From NCBI RefSeq assembly GCF_002263515.1, contig NZ_CP022752.1, positions 3,596,001 to 3,660,000 of the forward strand: a stretch of 64,000 bases of DNA, given 5' to 3'. The notes under the pieces are model-generated. The model saw nothing but the letters and a program-made list of their open reading frames with translations, was not told where the DNA came from and ran no database searches. Origin of the DNA: Actinopolyspora erythraea (GTDB taxonomy: Bacteria > Actinomycetota > Actinomycetes > Mycobacteriales > Pseudonocardiaceae). The position numbers and the translations under genes are program-made. Shown here one piece after another: positions 7,051-16,269 of this stretch (positions are counted from its first letter, which is position 1; every line of letters starts with the position of its first letter).

Positions 7051-7953
7051 TCACGCTCCCTTGGCGCTCCTGGTGGAACCGATCGAGGCGAGCACCACGC
7101 AGCCCACCGCCAGCCACTGCACGGCGCCGAGCGCCTCCCCCAGCACGAGGAGTCCGGCCAGGGCCGCCACGGCCGGCTCCAGGCTCATCAGCACACCGAA
7201 CACCCGGCGCGGTATGCGCCGCAGGGCCTCCAGCTCCAGCGAGTAGGGCAGCACGGAGGACATCAGCGCCACGACCAGCCCCACGGCCAGCACGTGGGGG
7301 TTCAGCAGTGCGGTGTTCGACTCGACCACGCCGAACGGCAGCACCAGCACCGCCCCCACGGCCATCCCCACGGCGAGCCCGCCGCCCCCCGTGGTGCGAT
7401 CGCCGAGTTTGGCCCCCATGAGGATGTAGCCTGCCCAGAACACCGCGGCCAGCAGCGCGAGACCCACCCCGACCGGATCGAGCCCTCCCGCCACGCGGGA
7501 CAGCAGCAGCACCCCGCCCGCGGCGAGCAGTGCCCAGACCACGTCGAGCTTGCGCCGCGATCCGAACACCGCGACGGCCAACGGTCCCAGGAATTCGATG
7601 GTCACCGCGACGCCGAGCGGTATTCGCTCGAAGGAGTGATAGATGCTGGTGTTCATCCCGGCGAGCATGGCGCCGTAACCGGCCACCACCAGGAAGGTCC
7701 TGCGCTCCATCCGCAGCGAGGGACGCCACACCAGCAGCAGCACCAGCGCGGCGAAGGTGAGCCTGATGGCGCTCACCCCGAACGCACCGGCCATGGCGAA
7801 CAGCTGTTTGGCGAAGGCGGCACCGACCTGCAGGCTGATCATGCCGGTGACCACGAGCATCGGTGGCGGCACCGCCCCGAAGGCCCTCGCGGTGAGCGCG
7901 CCGAACCGCCCGGCGTTGTGACCGGTGCCCGATGCCTCGTCCAACTGTGCCAC
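7051..7953 (-). CDS. rhtA: EamA-family exporter, RhtA-like
   Basis: A drug/metabolite-superfamily permease of about 300 residues with ten hydrophobic segments in two EamA repeats. Recognisable pieces include QVGAAFAKQLFAMAGAFGVS, IYHSFERIPLGVAVTIEFLG and LEALRRIPRRVFGVLMSLEP, the last two typical of RhtA, which exports threonine and homoserine in E. coli. The open frame extends upstream to 8175, but that extension is Arg/Pro-rich and unlike the family. I place the start at a GTG (7953) 12 bases after an AGGAG. The substrate is inferred only. It is divergent from the lipoprotein gene at 8279. Confidence 0.82.
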   Translation of the reverse strand: MAQLDEASGTGHNAGRFGALTARAFGAVPPPMLVVTGMISLQVGAAFAKQLFAMAGAFGVSAIRLTFAALVLLLVWRPSLRMERRTFLVVAGYGAMLAGMNTSIYHSFERIPLGVAVTIEFLGPLAVAVFGSRRKLDVVWALLAAGGVLLLSRVAGGLDPVGVGLALLAAVFWAGYILMGAKLGDRTTGGGGLAVGMAVGAVLVLPFGVVESNTALLNPHVLAVGLVVALMSSVLPYSLELEALRRIPRRVFGVLMSLEPAVAALAGLLVLGEALGAVQWLAVGCVVLASIGSTRSAKGA

Positions 7954-8278
7954 GGTCGTGTTCCACTCCTGTCCGAGTCGATACCTCCGAACTCGCCGCC
8001 ACCAGGTCGGCGCGTGCGAGTGCCCGTCGCGCCCCGCCTGTCCGGGGGTGCCGGGACCGGTGGGCGCCGGGGACTTCGGTGACCGGTGTCGGCACCCCCG
8101 TACGCGCGAGGGACCGGCCGGGCGGGAGACTACTGCAACACCGCGCGGCCGGTACCACCGATGTGCGCGCCGCAACCGTTCACCCGCTACTCACGCCGGG
8201 CGTGCGATGATCCCCGGAGTGCACAGCGGACGGAGGGCGCCCGTCCGAACCGGCACACCGCGCCAAGAAGGAGTTCCC

Positions 8279-9826
8279 GTGCCGCGCGTCATCGGCAGAG
8301 TCGGTGCCATCCTGCTGCTTCTGGTGCTCACGGCGTGCTCCGCCGGTCCTTCCGACCGCCCGGCCGTCGCCTACCGCGGGGAGGAGCAGCCCGGCACCGG
8401 AAGCCCCGGTACTTCCGAGCCGCGAACCGTGCCGCCGCTGGGGCCGTCGAGCCGGAGCGCACTGGACTGGTCGGACTGCACCGAGGCGACCAGGCGAGAA
8501 CTGGCTCCGGGAGGTCCCGCCGGAGACTTGCGGTTCTCGTGTACCCACCTGCTGACCAGCCTCGATCCGCCCGGTGCCGTCCGAGGCGGCACCACACGGC
8601 TCGCACTGCTGGCAGCGGGCTCCGGCGACGTCCCGCTGGTGGTGGTCAACGACGTCAGGGGCGAGCCGGGAACCGTGTTCGCCGCCCGCCTGGCCTCGGA
8701 ACTGCCCGAGGAGGTGCTGCGCGAGTTCAGGATCATCGGCATGGACCGCAGGGGCACCGGGGACTCGGATCCGGCGAACTGCGTCCCCGAGCGGGAGCGC
8801 GAGGACATCCTGCGGTTCGACACGCGGGCCAGCGACGACTCGACGCTGGACGACCTGCTGGAATCGGTGCGCTCGGCCAGCCAGAAGTGCCTGTTGGAGC
8901 TGGAACGACGAGCCCAGGCCTACGACACGCGCCACACGGCGGACGACCTGGAGGAGCTGCGACTCCAGCTCGGGGTTCCCCGGCTGCACGCCATCGGACG
9001 CGGTGAGGGATCGCGCGCGTTGAGCGTCTACGCCCACGACCACCCCGACGCCACGGGCAGGATGGTGTTCGACGGAGCGCCCGATCCGACGTTGCGAACT
9101 CAGGCACAGCTGAAGCGACGTGTCGAGAGCGCGGAACGAACCTTCGACGTGTTCGCCGAGAACTGCGGGAACTCCGGTGGGTGTCCGTTGGGCGACTCCC
9201 CCCGGGAGCGGCTGGACGCCCTCATCGAACGGACCCGCGAGCGCTCGCTGCCGACGGACGGAGCTCCGCTCACCTCGGGTGAGTTGACCAGGGCGGTACT
9301 GCACGGGCTGGGCGATCGGCAGGACTGGTCACGGCTCGCCGAGGCCATCGCCGCGGCGGAGAACGGGGACGGCAACCCGTTGGCCGAGTTCGTCCGGAAC
9401 TCCGAGGCCGGGGCCGACCGCCTGGGACAACGGATGGTGACGCGCTGCAACGACACCATGCTGCGACTTCCCCCGGAGCGGGCTGCCAACACGGCCGAGG
9501 AGTGGGTGAACAGCGGACCGCTGTTCGGTGGAGTTTTCGCCCAGCGGCTGATCAGGTGCTCCGCATGGCCCAGACCGCAGCAGGCCCTCCCCTCGCCCGG
9601 CAACGTTCAGCTGCCGCGCATACCGGTGATCGCCACCGAGAACGATCCGCTCACCCCCGCGACCGGCAGTGAGAACGCGGCGGCGGCTCTCTCGAACGGG
9701 AGCACGGTGAACTGGCTGGGCAGCGGACACGGCGCCCTGGGGCGTTCCGAGTGCGTCACGGCACTGGTCAGCGACTTCCTCGTCTCGGGTGAGCCACCGC
9801 CCCGGGACGCGGCGTGTCCGGCGTGA
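8279..9826 (+). CDS. Secreted alpha/beta-hydrolase lipoprotein (TAP-like), nucleophile serine replaced by glycine
   Basis: A 515-residue exported lipoprotein: GTG start seven bases after AAGGAG, hydrophobic signal, lipobox LTAC with Cys20. The body follows the tripeptidyl aminopeptidase family seen in actinomycetes: MDRRGTGDSDP oxyanion region, a cap domain, and a C-terminal TAP-like domain with Asp456 (ATENDPLTP) and His484 (GSGHGAL). At the nucleophile elbow the expected GxSxG reads G-R-G-E-G (residues 240-244), so the serine is glycine (GGT; AGT would be serine). The preserved Asp and His suggest recent loss or a non-catalytic role. It corresponds in position to M. tuberculosis Rv2672. Confidence 0.85.
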   Translation: MPRVIGRVGAILLLLVLTACSAGPSDRPAVAYRGEEQPGTGSPGTSEPRTVPPLGPSSRSALDWSDCTEATRRELAPGGPAGDLRFSCTHLLTSLDPPGAVRGGTTRLALLAAGSGDVPLVVVNDVRGEPGTVFAARLASELPEEVLREFRIIGMDRRGTGDSDPANCVPEREREDILRFDTRASDDSTLDDLLESVRSASQKCLLELERRAQAYDTRHTADDLEELRLQLGVPRLHAIGRGEGSRALSVYAHDHPDATGRMVFDGAPDPTLRTQAQLKRRVESAERTFDVFAENCGNSGGCPLGDSPRERLDALIERTRERSLPTDGAPLTSGELTRAVLHGLGDRQDWSRLAEAIAAAENGDGNPLAEFVRNSEAGADRLGQRMVTRCNDTMLRLPPERAANTAEEWVNSGPLFGGVFAQRLIRCSAWPRPQQALPSPGNVQLPRIPVIATENDPLTPATGSENAAAALSNGSTVNWLGSGHGALGRSECVTALVSDFLVSGEPPPRDAACPA

Positions 9827-9979
9827 CCCACCTGCCGTTGCCCGACCCCGCCGGCCGTCGCGACGCCCCCGTCCCGGCGACCGGCACGGCCGCTCGCTCC
9901 CCGCGACTCGCGCTCACCGCGAAGGTCCGGCCGGGCCGTGAGTGCACGACCGGTTCCGAACCTCCCGGAGCGGGGGTCA

Positions 9980-10006
9980 GTGGGGGTCGCCGGCGACCAC
10001 CCCCAC
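9980..10006 (-). terminator. Hairpin downstream of the cysteine-rich peptide gene
   Basis: GGTCGCC directly followed by GGCGACC forms a perfect 14-base palindrome, flanked by GGG on one side and ACCCCC on the other, giving a long bulged GC stem. It lies about 30 bp after the stop of the 34-codon minus-strand gene. It has no T-tract, as is common in high-GC actinobacteria, so its terminator role is inferred from position. Confidence 0.45.
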
Positions 10007-10034
10007 CCACCGGAGTCTGGTCGGCGAAGTCCTG

Positions 10035-10139
10035 TCAGCAGCTGCTGCAGCACCCGCAGGACGGTCCGCTGCAACTGGCGCAGCAGCTGCAGCCGCCGAA
10101 CTGTGTCTCCGTCGCGGTCTGTGCCACGGCTTGCTCCAT
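10035..10139 (-). CDS. 34-residue cysteine-rich peptide (orphan)
   Basis: An ATG at 10139 is preceded by GGGAGG six bases upstream, an excellent ribosome binding site, and followed by 34 codons to a TGA. The N-terminal 14 residues (MEQAVAQTATETQF) contain no cysteine. A Gly-Gly then leads into an 18-residue tail with eight cysteines at 17, 19, 20, 23, 28, 30, 31 and 34, the last being the C-terminus; the rest is Ser, Gly, Ala, Pro. CxCC occurs twice. It could be a metal-binding mini-metallothionein or a ribosomally made peptide precursor (leader, Gly-Gly, then Cys/Ser core). No modification or export gene is adjacent. I do not recognise a family. Confidence 0.62.
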   Translation of the reverse strand: MEQAVAQTATETQFGGCSCCASCSGPSCGCCSSC

Positions 10140-10346
10140 GACGGCCTCCCTGTCGCAGGAATATCGACACACCGATCCTGCCCCGCTTCCCGGGCCACCG
10201 ATACCGCTGGACGGGCGACACGATGAACACAGTCGCCGCTCCGCCATTCCGCTGTCGGGGCTCTCGACGGCATCCGTACCGATCAGGTTGGTTCCGCCCA
10301 GGACGACAGGGACGCGCGGCGGAGCACGTACGGTTACCGTGGGGGT

Positions 10347-10655
10347 ATGGCACGCGCCGAGCACGGCGAACCGGACGAGCCGGCCGGCCGTTTCGCCGAC
10401 GACCTGATAGGACTCGATCCGCACGACCCGGAGGCACAGGCGTTCGCCGCACACCTGGACCGGATGCAGCACTGCGGCTCCCGGGCCACCGTCGAGGGCA
10501 TGTTGCAGGGAGTCGACGAGTTCGCGCAGAGCGCGAACCGGCTGCGGGGCGAGCGCAGACTGCTCGCGGTGGTCGTGGTCGCCCTGATCCTGCTCGGAGT
10601 GGCCTTCACGATATGGAACGCCCTGGTCTTCATGGTGGCCGCGTTCTCAGTCTGA
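10347..10655 (+). CDS. Small single-pass membrane protein of unknown function
   Basis: A 102-residue protein, unrecognised. The N-terminal 75 residues are soluble and charged (DEPAGRFADDLIGLDPHDPE). One C-terminal transmembrane helix follows (LLAVVVVALILLGVAFTIWN), so it should sit in the membrane with an N-terminal cytoplasmic domain. The ATG follows GTGGGGGT, a weak ribosome binding site. It lies 65 bp before msrB on the same strand and may share a transcript with it. Third-position GC bias is typical of the region, supporting real coding. Confidence 0.65.
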   Translation: MARAEHGEPDEPAGRFADDLIGLDPHDPEAQAFAAHLDRMQHCGSRATVEGMLQGVDEFAQSANRLRGERRLLAVVVVALILLGVAFTIWNALVFMVAAFSV

Positions 10656-10720
10656 GATCCGTCCCCGCGGATCCCGCCGCCTGCGGTGCCGCCGCCCGCA
10701 CACGGAACTATCGTGGAGGT

Positions 10721-11149
10721 ATGGATCCGGTAGTGGGAGCCACCCCGAAGGTCGTCAAGTCGGAACAGCAGTGGCGCGAGCAACTCAACCAGGAGGAGTA
10801 CGCCGTGCTGCGCAACGGGGCCACGGAGGCCCCGTACAGCGGTGACTACGTGGAGGAGAAGACGCAGGGCGTCTACGAGTGCCGCGCCTGCGGCGCCGAA
10901 CTCTTCCGCAGCAGCACCAAGTTCGAGTCGCACTGCGGCTGGCCCTCCTTCTGGGACCCCAGCGACTCGGAGGCCGTCCTGCTGCGGGAGGACCGGTCCC
11001 ACGGGATGGTGCGGGTGGAGGTGCTGTGCGCGTCCTGCCACAGCCACCTGGGGCACGTCTTCGAGGGCGAGGGCTACCCCACCCCCACCGACCAGCGCTA
11101 CTGCATCAACTCCGTCGCGCTGCGGCTGGAGCCGGACGAGAACGCTTGA
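10721..11149 (+). CDS. msrB: Peptide-methionine (R)-S-oxide reductase
   Basis: A 142-residue MsrB, the usual size. The zinc site is made of two CxxC pairs (CRAC and CASC). The catalytic cysteine is in RYCINSVALRL and the substrate loop is HCGWPSFWDP. It reduces the R-epimer of methionine sulfoxide in proteins, using thioredoxin, and repairs oxidative damage in the cytoplasm. The ATG follows GTGGAGGT. A hairpin 60 bp downstream probably ends the transcript. It occupies the same relative position as Rv2674 in M. tuberculosis. Confidence 0.95.
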   Translation: MDPVVGATPKVVKSEQQWREQLNQEEYAVLRNGATEAPYSGDYVEEKTQGVYECRACGAELFRSSTKFESHCGWPSFWDPSDSEAVLLREDRSHGMVRVEVLCASCHSHLGHVFEGEGYPTPTDQRYCINSVALRLEPDENA

Positions 11150-11698
11150 CCGAAGCGACCGAGCGGGGCGGAACTCCGGCCGGGAACGACTCACCCCGAG
11201 GTGACGCGTACCGTCCTCGCTCCCGGTGAGGACGGTTCTCCGGCCGGGGTTCCCCCCGACGTCCGGATCCGGCCGGCGCTCGTCGTCGTCAGCCGTTGCG
11301 AAACCGAGACGGGGTGCGTGAGGCCGCCGGAACCCCAACCACACCTGGCGGTTCGCGGTCACCTCGGGACCGGAACGAACGGAGGGTCGAAACCACGGTG
11401 GCGGTCACGGCTTCACCGAGGATCCGCCCGGGGTTTCGACGAAACTGGCGACGGTCACACCGGCTCCCGTGTTCGCCCCGAGCGCCCGCTCCTGCTCAGC
11501 GAGGACATCCGGTTCGGGCCACTGCCGCCGACACGGTCTTCCGAGGAGTAGCGGGGACAGGCGGACAACGACTCACCGGCGACACGGGAGCGGCGGGACG
11601 GATCCCTCACCCACGTCCGGACAAGCCACCGCCCCGGACCACAGCCACGAAGCGGCACGAGCACCGGGTCGAGAAGACGTCCGACACCGCGCCGAACC
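11150..11698. other. Non-coding stretch between convergent msrB and hemQ
   Basis: About 550 bp between two convergent gene ends. Apart from the hairpin at 11210-11236 I see no gene. The open frames are short on family-like features and rich in Arg/Pro/Thr. Confidence 0.5.
11210..11236 (+). terminator. Probable msrB terminator hairpin
   Basis: ACCGTCCTC and GAGGACGGT form a perfect nine-base stem around a nine-base loop, 61 bp after the msrB stop. There is only a short TCTCC after it. Confidence 0.6.
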
Positions 11699-12397
11699 TC
11701 ACGGCAGCCGCGCGACCAGGTCCTCGGCCCCGACACGCGGTCCGGTGTAGAACGGGGTCTCCTCGCGCACGTGCAGCCGGGCCTGGGTCCCCCGCAGGTG
11801 CCGCATCAGGTCGACGAGCCGGTGGAGCTCGTCGGCCTCGAAGGACAGGATCCACTCGTAGTCACCCAGTGCGAAGGCGGGAACGGTGTTGGCCCGCACG
11901 TCCGGGTAGTCGCGGGCCTCCTTGCCGTGCTCGACGAGCATGTCCCGGCGCTCCTCGTCCGGGAGCAGGTACCACTCGTAGGAACGCACGAAGGGGTAGA
12001 CGCAGACGTAGGCCCGCGGCTCCTCACCCGCGATGAACGCGGGCACGTGGCTCTTGTTGAACTCGGCGGGGCGGTGCACGGCCACGTTGCTCCACACCGG
12101 CTCACTGGCCCGGCCGAGCGGCGTGTCGCGCCGGAAGTCCGAGTAGGCCGCCTGCAGGTCCTCGATCCGGGAGGCGTGCCACCAGATCAGGAAGTCGGCG
12201 TCGGCGCGCATCCCGGAGACGTCGTAGAGGCCGCGCACCACCAGGTCCGAGGACTCTTCGACCCCTTCCAGGAACCGCCTGGTGGTCACCCCGGCCTTCT
12301 CCCGGTCCTCGGGGAGCTCCCCGGGCCGGACGCGGAACACCGACCACATGGTGTAGCGGATGGTCTCGTTCAACTCGGCGTAGTTCAGGCGGGCCAT
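11699..12397 (-). CDS. hemQ: Coproheme decarboxylase (HemQ, chlorite dismutase fold)
   Basis: A 232-residue HemQ that converts Fe-coproporphyrin III to heme b with hydrogen peroxide, the last step of the coproporphyrin-dependent heme pathway. Diagnostic pieces are MWSVFRV near the start, the [12 protein letters not shown] strand with the reactive tyrosine, and [14 protein letters not shown] carrying the proximal heme histidine. [11 protein letters not shown] strand follows. The ATG at 12397 is the first start consistent with family length. It follows hemY (12456-13865) on the same strand with a 58-bp gap, so hemE-hemY-hemQ form one operon. Confidence 0.95.
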   Translation of the reverse strand: MARLNYAELNETIRYTMWSVFRVRPGELPEDREKAGVTTRRFLEGVEESSDLVVRGLYDVSGMRADADFLIWWHASRIEDLQAAYSDFRRDTPLGRASEPVWSNVAVHRPAEFNKSHVPAFIAGEEPRAYVCVYPFVRSYEWYLLPDEERRDMLVEHGKEARDYPDVRANTVPAFALGDYEWILSFEADELHRLVDLMRHLRGTQARLHVREETPFYTGPRVGAEDLVARLP

Positions 12398-12455
12398 GAC
12401 GTCAGTCTGCCACCGCACGACTCGGCCGCCGCCGGGAGGTCGGCGGGAGTGTGCC

Positions 12456-13865
12456 TCAACTCGCTCCGAGCCGGTCGGCGATCGTCGCGGCCGCCGACTC
12501 GCCGGTGGCCACGCACGCGGGCACCCCGACACCGTGCAACGCGGCCCCCGCGACGGCCAGGCCAGGCGTCCGGGAGACCGCTTCCTCGATCTCGGCGACG
12601 ATCTCCCGGTGCCCCACACCGTACTGCGGCAGTCCACCACCCCACCGGACGACACGGCTCTCCAGCGGCGCGTCGGGGACCCCGGTGAGCTCGGCCAGGT
12701 CGGCGCTCACCCTGCGCACCAGCTCCCCGTCGTCCGGGCGCAGGTCCGCCGGGTCCCCCCTCCCGACCGAGGCCCGGACCAGTGGCTGACCGCCGCCGCC
12801 GCGCAGGTGCGGCCACTTGCGGCTGGAGAAGGTGAACGCCTTCGCGGTGAACGGGGTGCCGTCCGCGTGGCGCTCCCCGCGCGCCAGCAGGACGCCGGAG
12901 GCGTCCGGCAGCTCGACGTGGGACGGCAGCGCCAAGCCGATCACGGCCATGGAAGCGAGCCGGATGCGACCGAACCCCTCAGCGGCCCGGGGAACCGCTT
13001 CGGTGAGCAGTCGGCGGGCGGCGGGGGGCGGAACGGCCAGCACGAGCGCGTCCACGTCGAGGGTGCGGGGGCTGGGGGCCGCGCCGATCGACAGGCTCCA
13101 GCCCCGGCGCAGCGGACGCAGCTGGCGAACCGGCAGCCCCAGTTCGAAACTCGCCCGCGAGCGCTTGCGCAGTTCGGACAGCAGGGTGTCGTAGCCGTCC
13201 CGGAACGCCCCGAACACGGGAGGCTTGTCCGTACCCGGCGGGGTGGGCTCGGGCATGGCCGCGTTCACGGCGGCGGTCAACGACTCGGCTCCCGCGTCCA
13301 ACGCGCTGGCCAGCGCCGGCATGGTGGCACGCAGCCCCAACGCGTCGGCGGAGCCGCCGTAGACACCCCCCAGCAGCGGCTCCACGAGGCGTTCGACCAC
13401 CTCGTGGCCGAACCGCTTCCGCAGCAGGTCTCCGACCGAGGCGTCGCCCCCGGTCAGCCGTGGCGGTTCGAGTTCGGGCTCCCGCTCGACGGCGCGGACC
13501 CCGCTGTCCGAGAGGACTCCGCTGACGGCCCGGCCGGAGGCCGGGACCCCCATGAGCATCCCGGCCGGTAGCGCCCGGTTCGCACCTCCGGCGCGCACCC
13601 TCGCCGAGGCGGAGCCGGGGTGGACCAGTTCGCCGTCGAGTTCGAGCTCCTCGGCCAGCCGGAGCACCTCCGGGCGCCGCGCCAGGAACGCCTCGGCCCC
13701 GAGGTCGTAACCGCGGTCGGCGAGCCGAACGGTGCGCAGCTTCCCACCCGCGCGCTCGGCCTGGTCGAACACGAGGATCTCGGCGTGCTCCCCCAGCAGC
13801 TCGCGCAGCCGGTAGGCGGCGGTCATCCCCGCCACGCCACCGCCGATCACCGCGACCCTGGACAT
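12456..13865 (-). CDS. hemY: Coproporphyrinogen III / protoporphyrinogen oxidase (HemY)
   Basis: A 469-residue FAD-dependent oxidase. The dinucleotide-binding motif [19 protein letters not shown] starts at residue 4, followed by [14 protein letters not shown], the second FAD contact. A C-terminal [20 protein letters not shown] closes the FAD domain. In actinobacteria this enzyme oxidises coproporphyrinogen III to coproporphyrin III, which fits its place between hemE and hemQ. It starts 13 bp after the hemE stop, so both are co-transcribed. Confidence 0.94.
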   Translation of the reverse strand: MSRVAVIGGGVAGMTAAYRLRELLGEHAEILVFDQAERAGGKLRTVRLADRGYDLGAEAFLARRPEVLRLAEELELDGELVHPGSASARVRAGGANRALPAGMLMGVPASGRAVSGVLSDSGVRAVEREPELEPPRLTGGDASVGDLLRKRFGHEVVERLVEPLLGGVYGGSADALGLRATMPALASALDAGAESLTAAVNAAMPEPTPPGTDKPPVFGAFRDGYDTLLSELRKRSRASFELGLPVRQLRPLRRGWSLSIGAAPSPRTLDVDALVLAVPPPAARRLLTEAVPRAAEGFGRIRLASMAVIGLALPSHVELPDASGVLLARGERHADGTPFTAKAFTFSSRKWPHLRGGGGQPLVRASVGRGDPADLRPDDGELVRRVSADLAELTGVPDAPLESRVVRWGGGLPQYGVGHREIVAEIEEAVSRTPGLAVAGAALHGVGVPACVATGESAAATIADRLGAS

Positions 13866-13878
13866 CCCTCGTCCTCCG

Positions 13879-14958
13879 TCAGCCTCGGTGGGAGTGCACG
13901 AAGTCGACCAGCCTGGTCAGCATCTCGGGATCGGTGTCCGGCAGCACCCCGTGCCCGAGGTTGAAGACGTGCCCACCGGCCGACTCGCCCTCGGCGAGTA
14001 TCCGTTCGGTCTCACCGCGCACTGCCTGCCAGTCGGCGAACAGCACGGCCGGATCCAGGTTCCCCTGGACCACGGGACGCGAGGCCCCTCGCCGCTCGAT
14101 CCGGGACACCGCGGTGTCCAGCGGAACCCGCCAGTCCACGCCGAGCACGTCCGCGCCGGACTCGTGCATCGCCCCGAGCAGCTCACCGGTACCCACCCCG
14201 AAGTGGATCCGTGGGACCTCGCCGCCGGTGTACTCCGCGATCCCCCGCAGGATCCGGCTGGTGTGCGGCTGCACGTAGGTGACGTAGTCGCGGGGGGAGA
14301 GCGCACCGGCCCAGGAGTCGAACAGCTGAACCGCGTCCACCCCGGCGTCGACCTGCACCCGCAGGAAGTTCAGCGTGGTCTCGGCGAGCTTGCCCAGCAA
14401 CGCGTGCCAGGTTTCCGGGTCGGAGTGCATGAGCGCCTTGGTGCGCTCGTGGTTGCGGCTGGGACCGCCCTCGACCAGGTAGGAAGCCAGGGTGAACGGC
14501 GCCCCCGCGAAGCCGATCAGGGGGGTCCGCCCCAGCTCACCGAGCAGCAGCCGGATCGCCTCGGAGACCCCCTCGACGTGCTCGGGTTCCAGCTGCGGCA
14601 GGGCGGCCACGTCGGCGGCACCGCGAACCGGCTGGTTGACCACGGGACCCGTCCCGGAGACGATGTCCAGCCCCACGCCCGCCGCGTAGAGCGGAAGCAC
14701 GATGTCGCTGAACAGGATCGCGGCGTCCACCCCGTGCCTGCGGACCGGTTGCATCGTGATCTCGCAGACCAGGTCGGGGGTGAGACAGGCCCGCAGCATG
14801 GGGACGCCCTCCCGCACCCTGCGGTACTCCGGCAGGGAACGGCCCGCCTGTCGCATGAACCACACCGGGGTGTGCTCGGGTGTCCCCCCGTTCGCGGCCA
14901 CCAGCAGCGGAGCATCGTCGAGTCGGCGCCGGTTGGAGACGTGCGTGGGATCGGTCAT
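13879..14958 (-). CDS. hemE: Uroporphyrinogen decarboxylase
   Basis: A 359-residue HemE of standard length. Signatures are [16 protein letters not shown] (substrate-binding arginines), [20 protein letters not shown] with the catalytic aspartate, [16 protein letters not shown], and the final [14 protein letters not shown]. It decarboxylates uroporphyrinogen III to coproporphyrinogen III. It is the promoter-proximal gene of the hemE-hemY-hemQ operon, with GGAGGACTCCCG before the ATG. The 730-bp region upstream is shared with the divergent DUF3000 gene. Confidence 0.97.
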   Translation of the reverse strand: MTDPTHVSNRRRLDDAPLLVAANGGTPEHTPVWFMRQAGRSLPEYRRVREGVPMLRACLTPDLVCEITMQPVRRHGVDAAILFSDIVLPLYAAGVGLDIVSGTGPVVNQPVRGAADVAALPQLEPEHVEGVSEAIRLLLGELGRTPLIGFAGAPFTLASYLVEGGPSRNHERTKALMHSDPETWHALLGKLAETTLNFLRVQVDAGVDAVQLFDSWAGALSPRDYVTYVQPHTSRILRGIAEYTGGEVPRIHFGVGTGELLGAMHESGADVLGVDWRVPLDTAVSRIERRGASRPVVQGNLDPAVLFADWQAVRGETERILAEGESAGGHVFNLGHGVLPDTDPEMLTRLVDFVHSHRG

Positions 14959-15690
14959 CGGGAGTCCTCCGCTGGTTCGAAAGAGCTGGTGGCGCCGTGG
15001 GGCCGGTGCGGGACCCCGATCGCCGACACGACGAAGTGTCGCGGAGCGGGAAGGACCGCGGCCGAGCGGGGGGCGCCCGGTTCCGCGGCAGCTCCGGCGG
15101 GCGGCACGTACGGTGGTCCGATCTCCGAGGGCAGCGCCCGTGTCCCACCCCGCTCCGGGGACCGTCGAAACGGAGCCACGTGGTGTGCCCCGATGCCCGG
15201 CGTCCCGTCGCGGGCGGTCCGGGGCATCGTTGTCGGCGTCGGCAGCGCGCGGCGTTCGTCGAAACAGGCCATTCCGAAAGTACCCCTCGGTAGTGCTCTG
15301 CCGGATCCTGCCGTGTTCGGTCGCGCGTCTTACCCGTTGGGGCGTTCGCAGCCCGCACCGGCCTCACGCGAGCGGTGTGCCACGGCGGGTTCACCGCCTC
15401 GCGCTCCCACGGTCACCGCGGCGCGGTACCCGCCCGCGACGGGACCACCGCGGACGAGCGTCGACGGGTGGTTCCACCGCGCGACAGCACCGGAGTCCGA
15501 GGCCACGACGCCCCGCCGGTGTCCGTGGAACGGGCCGGTGCCGTTCCCGGGCCGGAGGGGCGGATCCGCCTGGACGAGTCCTTCCTCATGCTCGCACGTC
15601 CGGATGCGGGGACACGCGTCCGGTGGACTGTTCGTGATCTCCGGCGTGGCGCCGCCAAGTGGTTCCGGAGGGGTCCTACAGTCCCCTGCT
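14959..15690. other. Long divergent region between hemE and the DUF3000 gene
   Basis: About 730 bp with no convincing gene; open frames on both strands are compositionally unlike proteins. A TACAGT at 15677-15682, eight bases before the GTG at 15691, could be a -10 element of a leaderless DUF3000 transcript. No -35 match and no clear operator palindrome were found. In M. tuberculosis an enoyl-CoA hydratase gene (echA15) occupies this interval; no trace is seen here. Confidence 0.45.
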
Positions 15691-16269
15691 GTGACCGAGA
15701 TGTCGGCGATTCCCATGGTTTTCCGGGACGCGGTGGAAACGCTGAAGTCCCCTCCTCCGCGCAGGGAGATCGAGCTCAGCGAGATCCGCCCCCCGAAGCG
15801 GCTCGCACCGTGGACGCACGCGCTCGCCGCGGAGGCGAGCGGCCCCGAGGGGACGGCTGTGACGGCACGGCTGGTGCTGTTGCACGACCCGGACGGGCAG
15901 CCGTCCTGGGACGGCGTGCTGCGGCTGGTCGCCTACCTGCGTACCGACGTGGGCAGTGACCTGGCCTCCGACCCCGGCGTCCCGGAGCTGGGGTGGTCGT
16001 GGCTGGCGGAGGCACTGCGCTCGTGCCGGGCGGAGCACACGGCACTGGGGGGCACGGTGACCGTGACCTCCTCGGCCCGGTTCGGTGAGATAGCGGAGCC
16101 GGAGCAGGAGCACGAGCTGGAACTGCGGGGCTCGTGGACTCCGTCGGACACCGATCTCTCGGCGCACGCCCGGGCCTTCCAGGAGATGATCGGGGTCGCG
16201 GCGGGGCTGCCGCCGGTGGGGGTGAGCGTGCTGGGCAACCGCACCACTGAACGCCGCAGGCACGTCTGA
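15691..16269 (+). CDS. DUF3000 family protein
   Basis: A 192-residue actinobacterial protein of unknown function. It begins at the GTG (or at ATG 15700). Conserved-looking stretches are RREIELSEIRPPKRLAPWTH, VTARLVLLHDPDGQPSWDG and SWTPSDTDLSAHARAFQEM. There are no catalytic motifs or membrane segments, so it should be soluble and cytosolic. The equivalent gene (Rv2680) lies next to RNase D in mycobacteria, as it nearly does here, with an orphan response regulator inserted between. Confidence 0.85.
   Translation: MTEMSAIPMVFRDAVETLKSPPPRREIELSEIRPPKRLAPWTHALAAEASGPEGTAVTARLVLLHDPDGQPSWDGVLRLVAYLRTDVGSDLASDPGVPELGWSWLAEALRSCRAEHTALGGTVTVTSSARFGEIAEPEQEHELELRGSWTPSDTDLSAHARAFQEMIGVAAGLPPVGVSVLGNRTTERRRHV

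Larger units (their letters stand above)
9827..10346. other. Intergenic stretch holding a small cysteine-rich peptide gene
   Basis: About 520 bp between the hydrolase and the next plus-strand gene. It contains the minus-strand 34-codon gene at 10035-10139 and its putative terminator at 9980-10006, described separately. The long overlapping frames here on both strands have atypical composition for proteins and I do not call them. In M. tuberculosis the corresponding interval carries aftC, an arabinan transferase; nothing like it is visible here. Confidence 0.6.

Noticed and set aside
10035..10472. A longer 145-codon version of the cysteine-rich peptide
   Set aside because: The internal ATG at 10139 has a perfect ribosome binding site; the extension overlaps the start of the divergent gene and looks non-coding.
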